A stretch of 64,000 bases of DNA. Source: Bradyrhizobium betae (GTDB lineage Bacteria; Pseudomonadota; Alphaproteobacteria; Rhizobiales; Xanthobacteraceae). Both the position numbers and the translations under genes were made by a program. Positions 16,285 to 25,068 of this stretch are shown here, in pieces. The stretch spans positions 205,308 to 269,307 of the forward strand of contig NZ_CP044544.1 of assembly GCF_008932115.1 (NCBI RefSeq). Reading direction: 5' to 3'. The notes below the pieces were generated by a model. That model was not told where the DNA came from. It did no database searches and saw only the letters and a list, made by a program, of their open reading frames with translations. Numbering within the stretch: the stretch's first letter is position 1; the number at the start of each line of letters is the position of its first letter.

Positions 16285-16950
16285 TTACTCAGTCTTCGGC
16301 AAGCCACCGGTCGAAAGCTTCCAATATGTTCGGTCCATGGCAATTGACCGGCTTCCGAGCCACGGAAAATGCCCGTACCGGAAGGAAATTTGATGAGCTG
16401 CAATATCGGTAGGGCGCCTTTCGACAAAACGCTCAAACAAAGCTGCGGCCAATCCGGTCCGATCGGCCCCGCTTTGACAGTGGATCAGCATCGGCCGAGG
16501 GGCGGTGCGCATCGTCTCAATCAGTTGGGCGATCGTCGCGTCCTCCGGGTCCCGTAAGGCCGACATTCGAACGTCCAGATGAGAGGCTCCATGCGCGGTC
16601 GTCACCTCCACTTCGTTGTCGTACCACCAAGACCCGCTATTTTTTCCGCGCAGGTTGATCACCGACTTGATGCCGTAGGCAGCCATCACATCGGCCAACT
16701 TCTGCCCGTTCAACTGGGCGGAGCGGTAAAGCACCCCGGGTTCGACGACGTGAATATTCCCAACCAGTTGCAGGCCGATGGCCCACCCGCCGGCAAGACC
16801 AACGCAGATGAGAAGCGCATTTGTCGTATATGTCACGGCGCGGCCAATCGGGTGAGACTTCAAAAACCGGTTCGTTGTCGCAAAGAAAGCGAGACAGGAC
16901 CTCCCGACATTTGATTGGCGACCTCGGTCGTTCGCCGTTCCTTCGGTCAT
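16285..16950 (-). CDS. Membrane-anchored tyrosine/dual-specificity phosphatase
   Basis: This 221-residue protein has one N-terminal helix (TTNALLICVGLAGGWAIGL, about 42-60), then VVEPGVLYRSAQLNGQKLAD, the general entry of bacterial DSP-like phosphatases, INLRGKNSGSWWYDNE, and the catalytic loop HCQSGADRTGLAAALFE (CX5R with Cys, Asp, Arg). It overlaps the preceding gene by ATGA. Relatives act on phosphotyrosine, phosphoinositide or envelope phosphates; the substrate here is unknown. It is the last gene of the fluoride-riboswitch transcript unit. Confidence 0.87.
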   Translation of the reverse strand: MTEGTANDRGRQSNVGRSCLAFFATTNRFLKSHPIGRAVTYTTNALLICVGLAGGWAIGLQLVGNIHVVEPGVLYRSAQLNGQKLADVMAAYGIKSVINLRGKNSGSWWYDNEVEVTTAHGASHLDVRMSALRDPEDATIAQLIETMRTAPRPMLIHCQSGADRTGLAAALFERFVERRPTDIAAHQISFRYGHFPWLGSRSIAMDRTYWKLSTGGLPKTE

Positions 16951-17320
16951 TGCGAGTTTCCAATATGTGCTATCGGAGGCGCCGCGCGATCGAGCTCGAC
17001 CTCCTGATTACGAAACCATGCGATGGCATCGAGCCGCCTGCCGCTGATCGGGCGCGCCCACCGGATGGTTTTTATCGCTTTGGCGGCTTCGCCCATCCAC
17101 CAGTATTCCTTCACGACCATGAGCATCCATCCCCGACGACCGGACCGCTAAGAGTAAAAGCTTCGACAACGAAGCCATTCGTCGGGCCGCTATAACTGTG
17201 CCTCTCTCTCGCGCACTCGACGCCGTCCAACGTCCAATGCGATCGCTTCGAACCCGGATTGTGGGTGCTCATCAAAAGATCGAACAGCCGAAAGAAAGAT
17301 GGACTGACAAAATTCTTCAT
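16947..17320 (-). pseudogene. Uncharacterised gene of about 124 codons, one frameshift
   Basis: The gene starts at ATG 17320 after GGAGAG (spacing seven) and overlaps the previous stop by ATGA. The first part reads [20 protein letters not shown], then NPGSKRSHWTLDGVECARE, then SYSGPTNGFVVEAFTLSG. Near 17130-17145 the frame shifts and continues GWMLMVVKEYWWMGEAAKAI, then TIRWARPISGRRLDAIAWF, then RNQEVELDRA to a stop at 16947. That stop again overlaps the phosphatase start by ATGA. The two halves together look like one folded protein rich in Trp. No family recognised. The second half alone (59 codons from ATG 17126) may still be translated. Confidence 0.6.
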
Positions 17321-17676
17321 GCGGCTGCTCTCCGACGAGCAATTCCGAACGGATGATGACGCCGATGGATGCCATTTCGCCCGCAGTTCACTTTGGTGCA
17401 CCCGAAGCCGTTCTCTGGAATGATGAGCGGCGCGAATCCGGATACGCCGGGTGGATCGGGATCGCGCAGCGCACGAAACCCGTGAACCAGGGTATCGCTG
17501 TTGTTGACGCCTGGGGTTGGGCGGCCCTTGCCGTTCTTCAGCGGCTCGATGGAAAAGTAATGATTGTCGCCGTGAATCAGCAAAACGGGCTTGCCGAAAG
17601 CGGTCGCGCTCTTCTCGATGGCATCGAGGGCGAAGCATTGGATCGGTATTGCCGGTACGAATGTGGGAAATGTCAT
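17317..17676 (-). CDS. C-terminal fragment of a metallophosphoesterase-like protein
   Basis: This 119-codon frame overlaps the phosphoglycerate mutase stop by ATGA. It contains [20 protein letters not shown], a GDNH-type metal motif, then [16 protein letters not shown]. These match the last third of secreted metallophosphoesterases, whose other metal ligands lie in the missing N-terminal part. The last 25 residues are Arg-rich and atypical, perhaps out of frame. It is probably non-functional or has a different role, although the tight overlaps on both sides show it is still embedded in the operon. Confidence 0.5.
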   Translation of the reverse strand: MTFPTFVPAIPIQCFALDAIEKSATAFGKPVLLIHGDNHYFSIEPLKNGKGRPTPGVNNSDTLVHGFRALRDPDPPGVSGFAPLIIPENGFGCTKVNCGRNGIHRRHHPFGIARRRAAA

Positions 17677-18338
17677 GTTTCACCTGATGCCAGTGAGACT
17701 TGCCTTTGCGCGACGGTCGTATCGGCAGCGAGGCGATAAAGATGAATATCGCCGGTCGCAAACTCGACCGAGGTGACTGTTTCGGGCGACAATCTGTCCA
17801 GAACCATGACCAGGGAGCGCAGACTATTCCCGTGGGCAACCACTAACGTCCTGTCGCCGCGCATGACTGCGGGCAAGATCGTTTGGATGAAGAATGGCAA
17901 TACCCGTGCGGACGTATCCTTCAGGCTCTCTCCGCCCGGCGGCGAAACATCATACGAGCGGCGCCACAGATGAACTTGATCGTCGCCCCAACGCGTTCGA
18001 GCCTCATCCTTGTTCAGACCAGTGAGATCGCCGTAGTCTCGCTCGTTGAGTGCGGCATTGCGACACTGCCGGACATTGGCTTGTCCCATGTTCTCCAGGA
18101 CGATCGAACACGATTGCCATGCCCGTCGAAGCCTTGAGGTGAAGGCGATATCGAACCGAACATCCAACGCTTGCAACCGTTGCGCAACACTGCCGGCTTC
18201 GGCAATTCCCTGTTCCGTCAGACCGAGATCGCGCGAGCCAGTGAAGATGTTCTTCAGATTTCCCTCGCTTTGGCCGTGCCGGACGAGGACGAGACGCCGG
18301 TCGATCGATGGCTGCGTAGCAGGATTGTCAAAGGACAT
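17673..18338 (-). CDS. gpmA: 2,3-bisphosphoglycerate-dependent phosphoglycerate mutase
   Basis: This is a 221-residue protein starting at ATG 18338 after AAAGGAG. Motifs are [17 protein letters not shown] (phospho-His), [46 protein letters not shown], and the second catalytic His in [18 protein letters not shown]. It interconverts 2- and 3-phosphoglycerate in glycolysis, just before enolase. It begins 63 bases after crcB on the same strand with no terminator between, so it probably belongs to the fluoride-controlled operon; enolase is a classic fluoride target. Confidence 0.92.
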   Translation of the reverse strand: MSFDNPATQPSIDRRLVLVRHGQSEGNLKNIFTGSRDLGLTEQGIAEAGSVAQRLQALDVRFDIAFTSRLRRAWQSCSIVLENMGQANVRQCRNAALNERDYGDLTGLNKDEARTRWGDDQVHLWRRSYDVSPPGGESLKDTSARVLPFFIQTILPAVMRGDRTLVVAHGNSLRSLVMVLDRLSPETVTSVEFATGDIHLYRLAADTTVAQRQVSLASGET

Positions 18339-18401
18339 GCGCGCTCCTTTGCGTCGGCCAAACGGCGTCCCTCGCGACATGCCTTTGCCGATGTAACCCT
18401 T

Positions 18402-18782
18402 TCAAGAAATTAAACTCCGCGTCGCCCAGAGTCCGATGAACAACGCCGTAGCAGACGCCAACACCGAAGCCAGAACGTAAAAGGCGAGGACCACCAACTC
18501 GCCGCGCTCATAAAGCAGGGCGACGTCGAGCGAGAACGACGAAAAGGTAGTGAAGCCGCCAAGAATGCCGGTCGCGAGAAACAACCGCCAGTGCTGGGAG
18601 GCGCTTCCGCTCGCCATGAAATAGCCGGCGATCAAACCCATCGCCAGCGACCCCACGATGTTGACGATCAATGTGCCGTAGGGAAAATTCAGACCGAAGA
18701 CGCGAGCGGACCAGACGTTGACTCCATGTCGGAAAGCACCGCCGATGCCAGCGCCAAGGAACACGATCAGATACGCTTGCAT
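18402..18782 (-). CDS. crcB: Fluoride channel CrcB/Fluc
   Basis: This 126-residue four-helix membrane protein exports fluoride as a dual-topology dimer. Family motifs are visible: GAGIGGAFRHGVNVW, FPYGTLIVNIVGSLAMGL (conserved Asn), and GGFTTFSSFSLDVALL (Phe box and Na-binding TTFSTF-like segment). It starts four bases after the stop of a small membrane protein gene. A fluoride riboswitch lies upstream of both. Confidence 0.96.
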   Translation of the reverse strand: MQAYLIVFLGAGIGGAFRHGVNVWSARVFGLNFPYGTLIVNIVGSLAMGLIAGYFMASGSASQHWRLFLATGILGGFTTFSSFSLDVALLYERGELVVLAFYVLASVLASATALFIGLWATRSLIS

Positions 18783-18786
18783 CGCG

Positions 18787-18993
18787 CTATCTTCGATTCT
18801 TCGCGCGCGACCGCGCTTCGAAGATAGCGGTGACTAGTCCGAGGACAAGCAGGCCGCCGACGAGGTCGTAGGCCACGCCCAATCCGAACGCGAGAAAACA
18901 GACCGCGGCGACGGCAGCAAGAATTGACGCGGCAAAGCCATCGCCCGCGATCAATTTAAGCCATTCGCGCAATTGCCTGGTAAGAATGTCCAT
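18787..18993 (-). CDS. 68-residue membrane protein preceding crcB
   Basis: The start MDILTRQLREWLKLIAGDG is at 18993, after AAGGGCAG. One or two helices follow (ASILAAVAAVCFLAFGLGV and GGLLVLGLVTAIF), with a basic tail ARSRAKNRR. It is the first gene after the fluoride riboswitch terminator and is four bases from crcB, so it should be fluoride-induced. No family recognised. Confidence 0.7.
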   Translation of the reverse strand: MDILTRQLREWLKLIAGDGFAASILAAVAAVCFLAFGLGVAYDLVGGLLVLGLVTAIFEARSRAKNRR

Positions 18994-19028
18994 GCGGCTG
19001 CCCTTGCAATCATCGAAGGGCAACAAAA

Positions 19029-19047
19029 AACCCGCCTATGGCGGGTT
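19029..19047 (-). terminator. Rho-independent terminator of the fluoride riboswitch
   Basis: On the minus strand AACCCGCC-ATA-GGCGGGTT forms a strong hairpin followed by a run of six T (plus-strand A at 19025-19030). It sits between the aptamer and the first gene. The 5' arm (19038-19045) is also perfectly complementary over eight bases to 19058-19065, giving a competing antiterminator pairing. Confidence 0.85.
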
Positions 19048-19085
19048 AAACAAAGCTCCCGCCATGACGGAGCTTTGCAGCCCCA

Positions 19086-19139
19086 TCCCAGCAGGAGTCA
19101 TCAGCCCACGACGGGCGGGTATCGGGGGACTCCATCCCC
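19086..19139 (-). promoter_or_regulatory. Fluoride riboswitch (crcB motif)
   Basis: The minus strand reads GGGGATGGAGTCCCCC, then GATACCCGCCC, GTCGT, then GGGCTGATGACTCCTGCTG. These are the diagnostic elements of the fluoride aptamer: GGNGATGG with its closing stem, a second stem (GCCC/GGGC), and GCTGATGACTCCTNC, whose ACTC pairs with GAGT to make the pseudoknot. It binds fluoride and switches on the downstream small membrane protein and crcB through the terminator at 19029-19047. Confidence 0.93.
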
Positions 19140-19518
19140 ATCTGTACTCCAACACTAGTCGCTCCGACCAAATCGGTCAACGATCGATCCGAGTTCGATG
19201 CTCGACGCGCCGTCCGGCCATCGTCCCAGTGAAAGCATAAAGTTCCTAGAAGAGCGGTCGACGCTCCACGCCGCCGTCGCACGGGTTTGCGAACGGTCGG
19301 AGGATGGGTGTGATGACCGAAACGTGACCTCGTTCGGATCGCGTCGATATTGTCGTTATATTCAGAGGACGGGTAGCCGCCGGAATGTTTGGCCTTTTCA
19401 TCCGGCTCGACGTGGCTCGACAATGCATCGATCGCGCTCATTGCGGGGGTCGAGAGCACCAGATGGCCGATGAGTTCGCTCGTTCCGGAAACATTCGGCT
19501 GCGGGTACTGGTAAGATA
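19140..19518. other. Leader/intergenic stretch, no gene recognised
   Basis: These 379 bases lie between the riboswitch and the end of the RND gene. Open frames on both strands lack ribosome-binding sites and recognisable domains. The stretch must contain the promoter of the fluoride operon. Confidence 0.4.
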
Positions 19519-22500
19519 TTAGCTCGAGTTTTGTTTCGCCAATTCAGGCGAACCGCCGCCGAGTTCATCGACGGCCGACTCGAACCGCCCGAAGCGCAGG
19601 GCTAGGGTGGGTAAGACAAGCAAATTCAGGGCCATCGAGGTCAGCAGGCCTCCCAGGATCACGAGCGCCATGGGGCCTTCTATCTCACGGCCTGGATCTC
19701 CCATTCCGATCACGAGAGGCAGGAGACCGAGCGCAGTAACGAGCGAGGTCATCAGGATCGGCGTCAGCCGGTCGCCGGCGCCTTTGATTGCAGCTTCGAG
19801 ACCCCAAAGCATGCCGTCAGTTTCGACCAGATGCTCATAGTGGGAGATCATCATGATCGAGTTGCGCAGCGTGATTCCGAACAGTGTCACGAAACCAACC
19901 ATCGAACCGAGTGAGAGTACGCCTCCGGTCGCAAATACCGCCAGCACGCCACCAACGAGCGCGAAGGGCAGATTGACGAGAACGAGCAGCAGGTTTCGCC
20001 AGTTGCGCGTTACGATCGACAGCAGCAGCACCACGCCGATTGCGGCGATCGACGAATGAATCAGCAGGTCGCGCCGGGATTGCGCCTGCGCCTGCGCCGA
20101 ACCGGCGAATTCCACGTAGCCCCCGCTCGGGAGTTCTACGTTGGCAGAGACCGCGGCCTGAGCATCCCGCACGAACGAGGCGACGTCACGGCCGGCAACG
20201 TTCGCCGTCACCGTTTGGAGACGTCGGCCGCCGAGATGAGATACCTGATAGCGCCCGGCGGTTTCGTATATGTCCGCGATTTGCTTGAGAAGCACATAGC
20301 TGCCGCTCGGGGCGCGTAGCGCGAGGTCACCGACCTTGGTGATACTATTGCGGCTCTCGGCGTCAAGCACCGTGATGACGTTGAAAACCCGGTTGCCATC
20401 ATAGCTCTGGCCCACAACATCGCCCTGATAGGCGGTGCGGACCAAATCGAGGACGTCCACCGCATCGAAGCCCCAGCGCTCCACGTCCTTTTTCCGGAGT
20501 CGAATGGTCAACTGCGGCATGCCAGGCGGCGATTGCAATTGCACGTCCGCCGCACCCTGGATACCCCCAACGGTACGCGCGACGTCCCGTGCCGCGCGAT
20601 CGAGCGTGTCGAGATCGTCGCCGAAGATGTTGACGACGACGGCAGCCGTGTAGCCCGACAAGGTTTCCTCTACGCGCTCGGTCAGGAATGGCGTTACCGC
20701 GAAATTGACTCCCGCGAACCCGCGGAGCGCTTTATGTACGTCGGCCTGCGCTCCTTCCGTCTGGTCGCCCGATAATCCGGATTTGAGGTCGACTTCGAAC
20801 TCGCTTTCATGCGTGCCTGCGGTGTCGTCGGCTTTCTCGGCGCGGCCGATGTGCTGGGCGACCGAGCGCACCACCGGCAGAGCGATCAGAGCCTTGGTCA
20901 CAAGCGCGCCGAGGCGCTCGGATTCGGCAATCGAGGTGCCGGGCACAGCCGACATGTGAAGAATGAAATGCCCTTCCTTGAGTTCGGGCAGGAAGGCGCT
21001 ACCAAAGAACGGAAGGGCGGCACAACCGGCCACGGTAAAAACCAGAGCGGCGGCGATCGCCGTCCGCGGATGGATGGCGATACCGCGCAAAATTCGCTCA
21101 TAACGCCCGCGCGTCCAGCGAACGACGGGCGGCTCTCTATCATGCGCGACCGCACCCGCGCCTTCGCCTCCTCGTCCGCGGCCGGTGAGCAGCAGCATCG
21201 AGAGCGCCGGCGTCACCGTCAGTGCCACGACAAGCGATGCGAGAATGGCGAAGATATAGGCCATGCCGAGCGGCGCAAAGAACCGGCCGGCGAGACCTGG
21301 CAACGTCAGCACGGGCAAGAAGACAAGGATAACCGCGAAGGTCGCATAAATGACAGCGCCGCGCACTTCGAGCGAGGCGTCGAGTACGACCCGGCCCACC
21401 GGTCGAGGTTCCGGCAAACGCCTGTTCTCGCGTAAACGCCGGACGATGTTCTCAACGCCGATTACCGCATCATCAACCACTTCGCCGATGGCGATCGCGA
21501 GCCCGCCCAAGGTCATTGTGTTCAGGCTCTGCCCCAAAGCGTCGAGGATAATGACGGCGGCAAGCAGCGACAGCGGGATCGCCGTGCAGGCGATCGCTGC
21601 GCTGCGTAGATCGAACAGGAACAGAAACAGCACCACAATGACGAGGATGCCACCAAGAACCAGCGAGTCCCGGACATTGTTGGTGGCCGTATCGATGAAG
21701 TTGGCCGGGCGAAAAAGATCGCCGTGAAATTTAATACCGGCCTTCTCCAGCCCCGGCCGCAAGCTCGCCAGCGCCTCTTCGACGCGCTGGGTCACCTCGA
21801 CCGTATTGGCCCCGTATTGCCCCGAGACATTCAACATTACGCCGGGCTGGCCCATAATCGTCGCGCCGCCGATCGGCGGCTCCGGCGCATAGACCACCTC
21901 GGCGACGTCGCCGAGAAGCACGCTCGAAGCGCCCTGGTTCAGCAGAACAGTGTGAGCAACATCCTCCACCTGGAGTGACTGGCCCTCGGTCTGGAAGACG
22001 ATGCGTTGATTGGTTGTGTCGATAAAGCCCGCACCGCGCACGCCGGTCGCCTTCTTCGCCGCGGTCAGAACGTCGGTGAGGGTGAGATTATAGCGAATGA
22101 GCTGGTCCGGATGGACCTGAACCTGAAGCGAACGAAGATCGCCGCCGAACACCGCGACCTTGGCGACGCCCGGCACGGCGAGAAGCCGCAGGCGCAGCGT
22201 CCAATCGGCGATAGTGCGTAAATCCATCAGCGAGTGTGTGTCGGAGGTGAGCCCGGCGACAAGGATGGTACTCGTCGAGGAGGTCAGCGGCGTCATTCCC
22301 GGCGGCCCCGTCCCCGCCGGGAGCTGTTGTGCGGCGACCGCCAGACGCTCGGCCACCACTTGCCGATCCCGATAGATGTCACTTCCGGGCGCGAAGATAA
22401 CTGTGATGACGGAGAGCCCCTGGATCGAGGTGGACCGCAACGATTGCACGCCGGGGACACCATTGATGGCATTCTCGATCGGCTGGGTGACGAGGACCTC

Positions 22501-22722
22501 GATCTGTTCTGGCGTAAGGCCGGGCGCCTCGGTCTGGATGCCGACCTGGGGCGGTGCGAACTCCGGGAAAACGTCATATTTCGCGCGAATAACCGAGAGG
22601 ATGCCGTAGCCGAGCAGCAGCAACGCCAACGCCACGACGATGCCGCGGAAGCGGATCGCGAAGCCGATCACATTCGCTTGCAAGCCCGACGGGGCTGAGG
22701 GACCGGGGGTTGCCGGCGTCAT
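19519..22722 (-). CDS. Heavy-metal-type RND efflux pump (CusA/CzcA-like)
   Basis: This 1067-residue inner-membrane proton-driven pump starts at ATG 22722, overlapping the adaptor stop by ATGA. It has twelve helices in the usual 1+5+1+5 pattern with two large periplasmic loops. The N-terminus (YDVFPEFAPPQVGIQTEAP) and loops (TQPIENAINGVPGV) are typical of HME-RND pumps. The charged motif in helix 4 reads LGGLAIAIGEVVDDAVIGVE, different from the DFG-type motif of the CzcA at 48692-51931. The ion specificity is therefore likely different and unknown. The unit is led by a ChrB-type gene and has an MFS gene but no outer-membrane TolC-like gene. Confidence 0.9.
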   Translation of the reverse strand: MTPATPGPSAPSGLQANVIGFAIRFRGIVVALALLLLGYGILSVIRAKYDVFPEFAPPQVGIQTEAPGLTPEQIEVLVTQPIENAINGVPGVQSLRSTSIQGLSVITVIFAPGSDIYRDRQVVAERLAVAAQQLPAGTGPPGMTPLTSSTSTILVAGLTSDTHSLMDLRTIADWTLRLRLLAVPGVAKVAVFGGDLRSLQVQVHPDQLIRYNLTLTDVLTAAKKATGVRGAGFIDTTNQRIVFQTEGQSLQVEDVAHTVLLNQGASSVLLGDVAEVVYAPEPPIGGATIMGQPGVMLNVSGQYGANTVEVTQRVEEALASLRPGLEKAGIKFHGDLFRPANFIDTATNNVRDSLVLGGILVIVVLFLFLFDLRSAAIACTAIPLSLLAAVIILDALGQSLNTMTLGGLAIAIGEVVDDAVIGVENIVRRLRENRRLPEPRPVGRVVLDASLEVRGAVIYATFAVILVFLPVLTLPGLAGRFFAPLGMAYIFAILASLVVALTVTPALSMLLLTGRGRGGEGAGAVAHDREPPVVRWTRGRYERILRGIAIHPRTAIAAALVFTVAGCAALPFFGSAFLPELKEGHFILHMSAVPGTSIAESERLGALVTKALIALPVVRSVAQHIGRAEKADDTAGTHESEFEVDLKSGLSGDQTEGAQADVHKALRGFAGVNFAVTPFLTERVEETLSGYTAAVVVNIFGDDLDTLDRAARDVARTVGGIQGAADVQLQSPPGMPQLTIRLRKKDVERWGFDAVDVLDLVRTAYQGDVVGQSYDGNRVFNVITVLDAESRNSITKVGDLALRAPSGSYVLLKQIADIYETAGRYQVSHLGGRRLQTVTANVAGRDVASFVRDAQAAVSANVELPSGGYVEFAGSAQAQAQSRRDLLIHSSIAAIGVVLLLSIVTRNWRNLLLVLVNLPFALVGGVLAVFATGGVLSLGSMVGFVTLFGITLRNSIMMISHYEHLVETDGMLWGLEAAIKGAGDRLTPILMTSLVTALGLLPLVIGMGDPGREIEGPMALVILGGLLTSMALNLLVLPTLALRFGRFESAVDELGGGSPELAKQNSS

Positions 22723-23828
22723 TTGTTGTCCTCGCCGACCTGGATCTGCGCGCGGAATTCTTCGGACAACAAGATCTGTGCTCCCTGGGTCACAATCTCC
22801 GGAGTGGGTGGGAGGCTCTTGACGGAAACGATGAAGCCGCCTCCGGGCGCGGGCATATCGGTTGGAATTTCGTGGCGCGTGAACGTGTCCGCGCCAGTGC
22901 GCAGATAGATCCATGCCCGCCCCGTCCACCACACCACGGCCGAGGCTGAAATTTCAATTCCATCGATGGGAGCACCGGACGGCAGGAACGCAAGGACGTT
23001 CATTCCTGGCAACAGATTGCTCGCGGCATCGGCCGCATAATAAAAACTCAGGCCTTGGATCTTTGGGTCCGTTTGCGTGGCGGGCGAGACAAAATCGACT
23101 TGATGGCGCGAGGCGCTTGCGCCGAATTGAACCGTCGCCTTCGGTGCCGCCGTTATGAACGTCCCAGGCGGCAGCGTGATCTGGAGGAGGAAAGTCTGAC
23201 GTTCGATCAGACGCGTCACCAGCGGGCCGCCCTCGATGAGTGCCTTGCCGATGACCGTTCCCCACTCCTGCAGCGCCGTTGCTTTTAGCGTTTTGACCTG
23301 GGCTTCTGCCGTTGCGACTCCGGCTTGATCCGCACCGAATGTGGCCTGGGCCGATTGTAGCTGCGCCACAGTTGTGATGTTGTCCTTGGAAAGGGCCTGC
23401 GCGCGCTCGAAAGCCGCCTTCGATGCAACGATCCTGGCCTGAGCGCTCTGAAGCTGGGCGACGGCGGTTACATAATTGTTGTCCAGCGTAACCAGCTTGT
23501 CGAGGTCAAGCACTGTTCCGTAGGCGCGGACTTGCTCCTGGTATTGCGTCGGCTTTGGTTTGGTGACATCGACTCCGCTCTGCCTACGCGTTGCGGCGTC
23601 GAGGGTCACGACGGGCTGACCCCGGCCGTCGGTCGACACGCGTAAGGGCGCTTTGACCGGACGTTCTCGCTCGGCTTCCATCGTTGCCTCGCCGCGTCCG
23701 GCGAGGAAACCCCAGACCACAAGCACGCCAACACCTCCGATCGCCGCCAGAATAGCCAGAAGCCGGACGATTCGACGCCTAGGTCCACTGGGATTCTTGT
23801 GCTCGCTACCGGCCATGCTCACATCCAT
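22719..23828 (-). CDS. Periplasmic adaptor of the RND pump
   Basis: This 369-residue membrane-fusion protein has an N-terminal anchor (IVRLLAILAAIGGVGVLVVW), a coiled-coil hairpin (NNYVTAVAQLQSAQARIVAS and the repeated TTVAQLQSAQATFGADQ), and lipoyl/beta-barrel parts (SFYYAADAASNLLPGMNV). It links the pump to an outer-membrane channel. It overlaps the MFS gene by 23 bases and the pump by four. It lacks the Met-rich or His-rich copper-binding segments of CusB, so the cargo is open. Confidence 0.87.
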   Translation of the reverse strand: MDVSMAGSEHKNPSGPRRRIVRLLAILAAIGGVGVLVVWGFLAGRGEATMEAERERPVKAPLRVSTDGRGQPVVTLDAATRRQSGVDVTKPKPTQYQEQVRAYGTVLDLDKLVTLDNNYVTAVAQLQSAQARIVASKAAFERAQALSKDNITTVAQLQSAQATFGADQAGVATAEAQVKTLKATALQEWGTVIGKALIEGGPLVTRLIERQTFLLQITLPPGTFITAAPKATVQFGASASRHQVDFVSPATQTDPKIQGLSFYYAADAASNLLPGMNVLAFLPSGAPIDGIEISASAVVWWTGRAWIYLRTGADTFTRHEIPTDMPAPGGGFIVSVKSLPPTPEIVTQGAQILLSEEFRAQIQVGEDNK

Positions 23829-25068
23829 CGACAGTTTCCGATTGCTCTAAGCTGATGAAGTGTTGTCTGAACCGGAATTGCTTTCGTAGAGCGAGCAGGC
23901 CGGCCAAAGCGATGGCGGTGAAAGTCGCGCCGGCCAGGAAAGTCGCGATCGGTCCGTAGACATCCCAGAGCGCTCCGGCGACCACGCTGGCGACGAGCAT
24001 GGCCACCCCGCTCGCGAGGTTGAACACTCCAAACGCGGTTCCGCGCAGATCGGCAGGCGCGGTGTCCGCCACCAGCGTTGCAAGCAGCCCTTGGGTCAGG
24101 CCCATGTGCAGGCCCCAAAACACCGCGCCGAACAAAAGGATGGGCACTGACGTCGTGAGTGCCAGGAGCAGATCGGCGACCACGAGTGTGGCGACGCCGA
24201 CGATCAGGACGCCCTGACGCCCGAACCGATCGGACAGTACGCCGGCGGGGTAAGCCGCGAATGCGTAAGCAATGTTCATAACGACCATGACGACGGGTAC
24301 GATCGCAATCGCGAGACCTACATTCTGAGCCCGCAGAACCAGAAAGGCTTCGCTGAACCGGGCCAGTGTCAGCACCACCGCAACCGCTACCACGGCCCAG
24401 AATGGCCCTGAGAGCCGCCAGACATCGGCGAAGTGCGGCTTGGGTCTTGCCGCAGCGTCAATGGCGCGTTCCGGCTCCTTCACCCCGAACGCCATCAGGC
24501 CAAACGCGATGAACGCGGAGATGACCGCGATCCAGAACACCGCGGTGTAATTATCGCCGGTGAAAAGCATAAGCCCGATTGCGGCGAGGGGACCGAGGAA
24601 GGCCCCGATCGTGTCGAGGGATTGTCTCAAGCCGAAGCTTGCTCCTCGCAACGGAGCGGGCGCGAGATCGGCCACCAACGCGTCGCGCGGTGCCCCGCGA
24701 ATACCCTTTCCCACGCGGTCGAGGAAGCGAGCAGTCACGACCCACTCAATCGTAGTCGCGAGCGGGAAGATTGGCTTGGTAAGGGCGGCAAGCCCGTAGC
24801 CGATAACGGCCAGCAGCTTGCGGCGGCCCAACCAATCAGACAGCGCGCCGGAGAAGATTTTGGTGATCATCGCCGTCGCTTCGGTAAGACCCTCGATGAG
24901 CCCGACCGTGAGCGCCGAGGCTCCGAGCATGGTGACGAGATAGACGGGAAGCAGAGCGTGGATCATCTCGGATGAGAGGTCCATGAACATCGATACGAAC
25001 CCGAGCGCCCAGATTCCGCGCGGCAGGTTTCGAAGCGCCATCGAGGTCGTCAGAACGTGGTCAGCCAT
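23806..25068 (-). CDS. MFS transporter, 12 helices
   Basis: This 420-residue major-facilitator protein has the loop 2-3 signature GALSDWLGRRKLLAVIGYG and its echo PAGVLSDRFGRQGVLIVG in the second half, plus RFLDRVGKGIRGAPRDALVA after helix 4. The latter motif is found in a subgroup of MFS exporters near metal or chromate genes. The start overlaps the chrB-like gene by eight bases and the end overlaps the adaptor, so all four genes are translationally coupled. Substrate unknown. Confidence 0.87.
   Translation of the reverse strand: MADHVLTTSMALRNLPRGIWALGFVSMFMDLSSEMIHALLPVYLVTMLGASALTVGLIEGLTEATAMITKIFSGALSDWLGRRKLLAVIGYGLAALTKPIFPLATTIEWVVTARFLDRVGKGIRGAPRDALVADLAPAPLRGASFGLRQSLDTIGAFLGPLAAIGLMLFTGDNYTAVFWIAVISAFIAFGLMAFGVKEPERAIDAAARPKPHFADVWRLSGPFWAVVAVAVVLTLARFSEAFLVLRAQNVGLAIAIVPVVMVVMNIAYAFAAYPAGVLSDRFGRQGVLIVGVATLVVADLLLALTTSVPILLFGAVFWGLHMGLTQGLLATLVADTAPADLRGTAFGVFNLASGVAMLVASVVAGALWDVYGPIATFLAGATFTAIALAGLLALRKQFRFRQHFISLEQSETVDGCEHGR

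Noticed and set aside
19140..19518. A gene (for example a stress protein) between cusA-like gene and riboswitch
   Set aside because: The 137-codon minus frame runs through the aptamer itself and has no start signal or domain.
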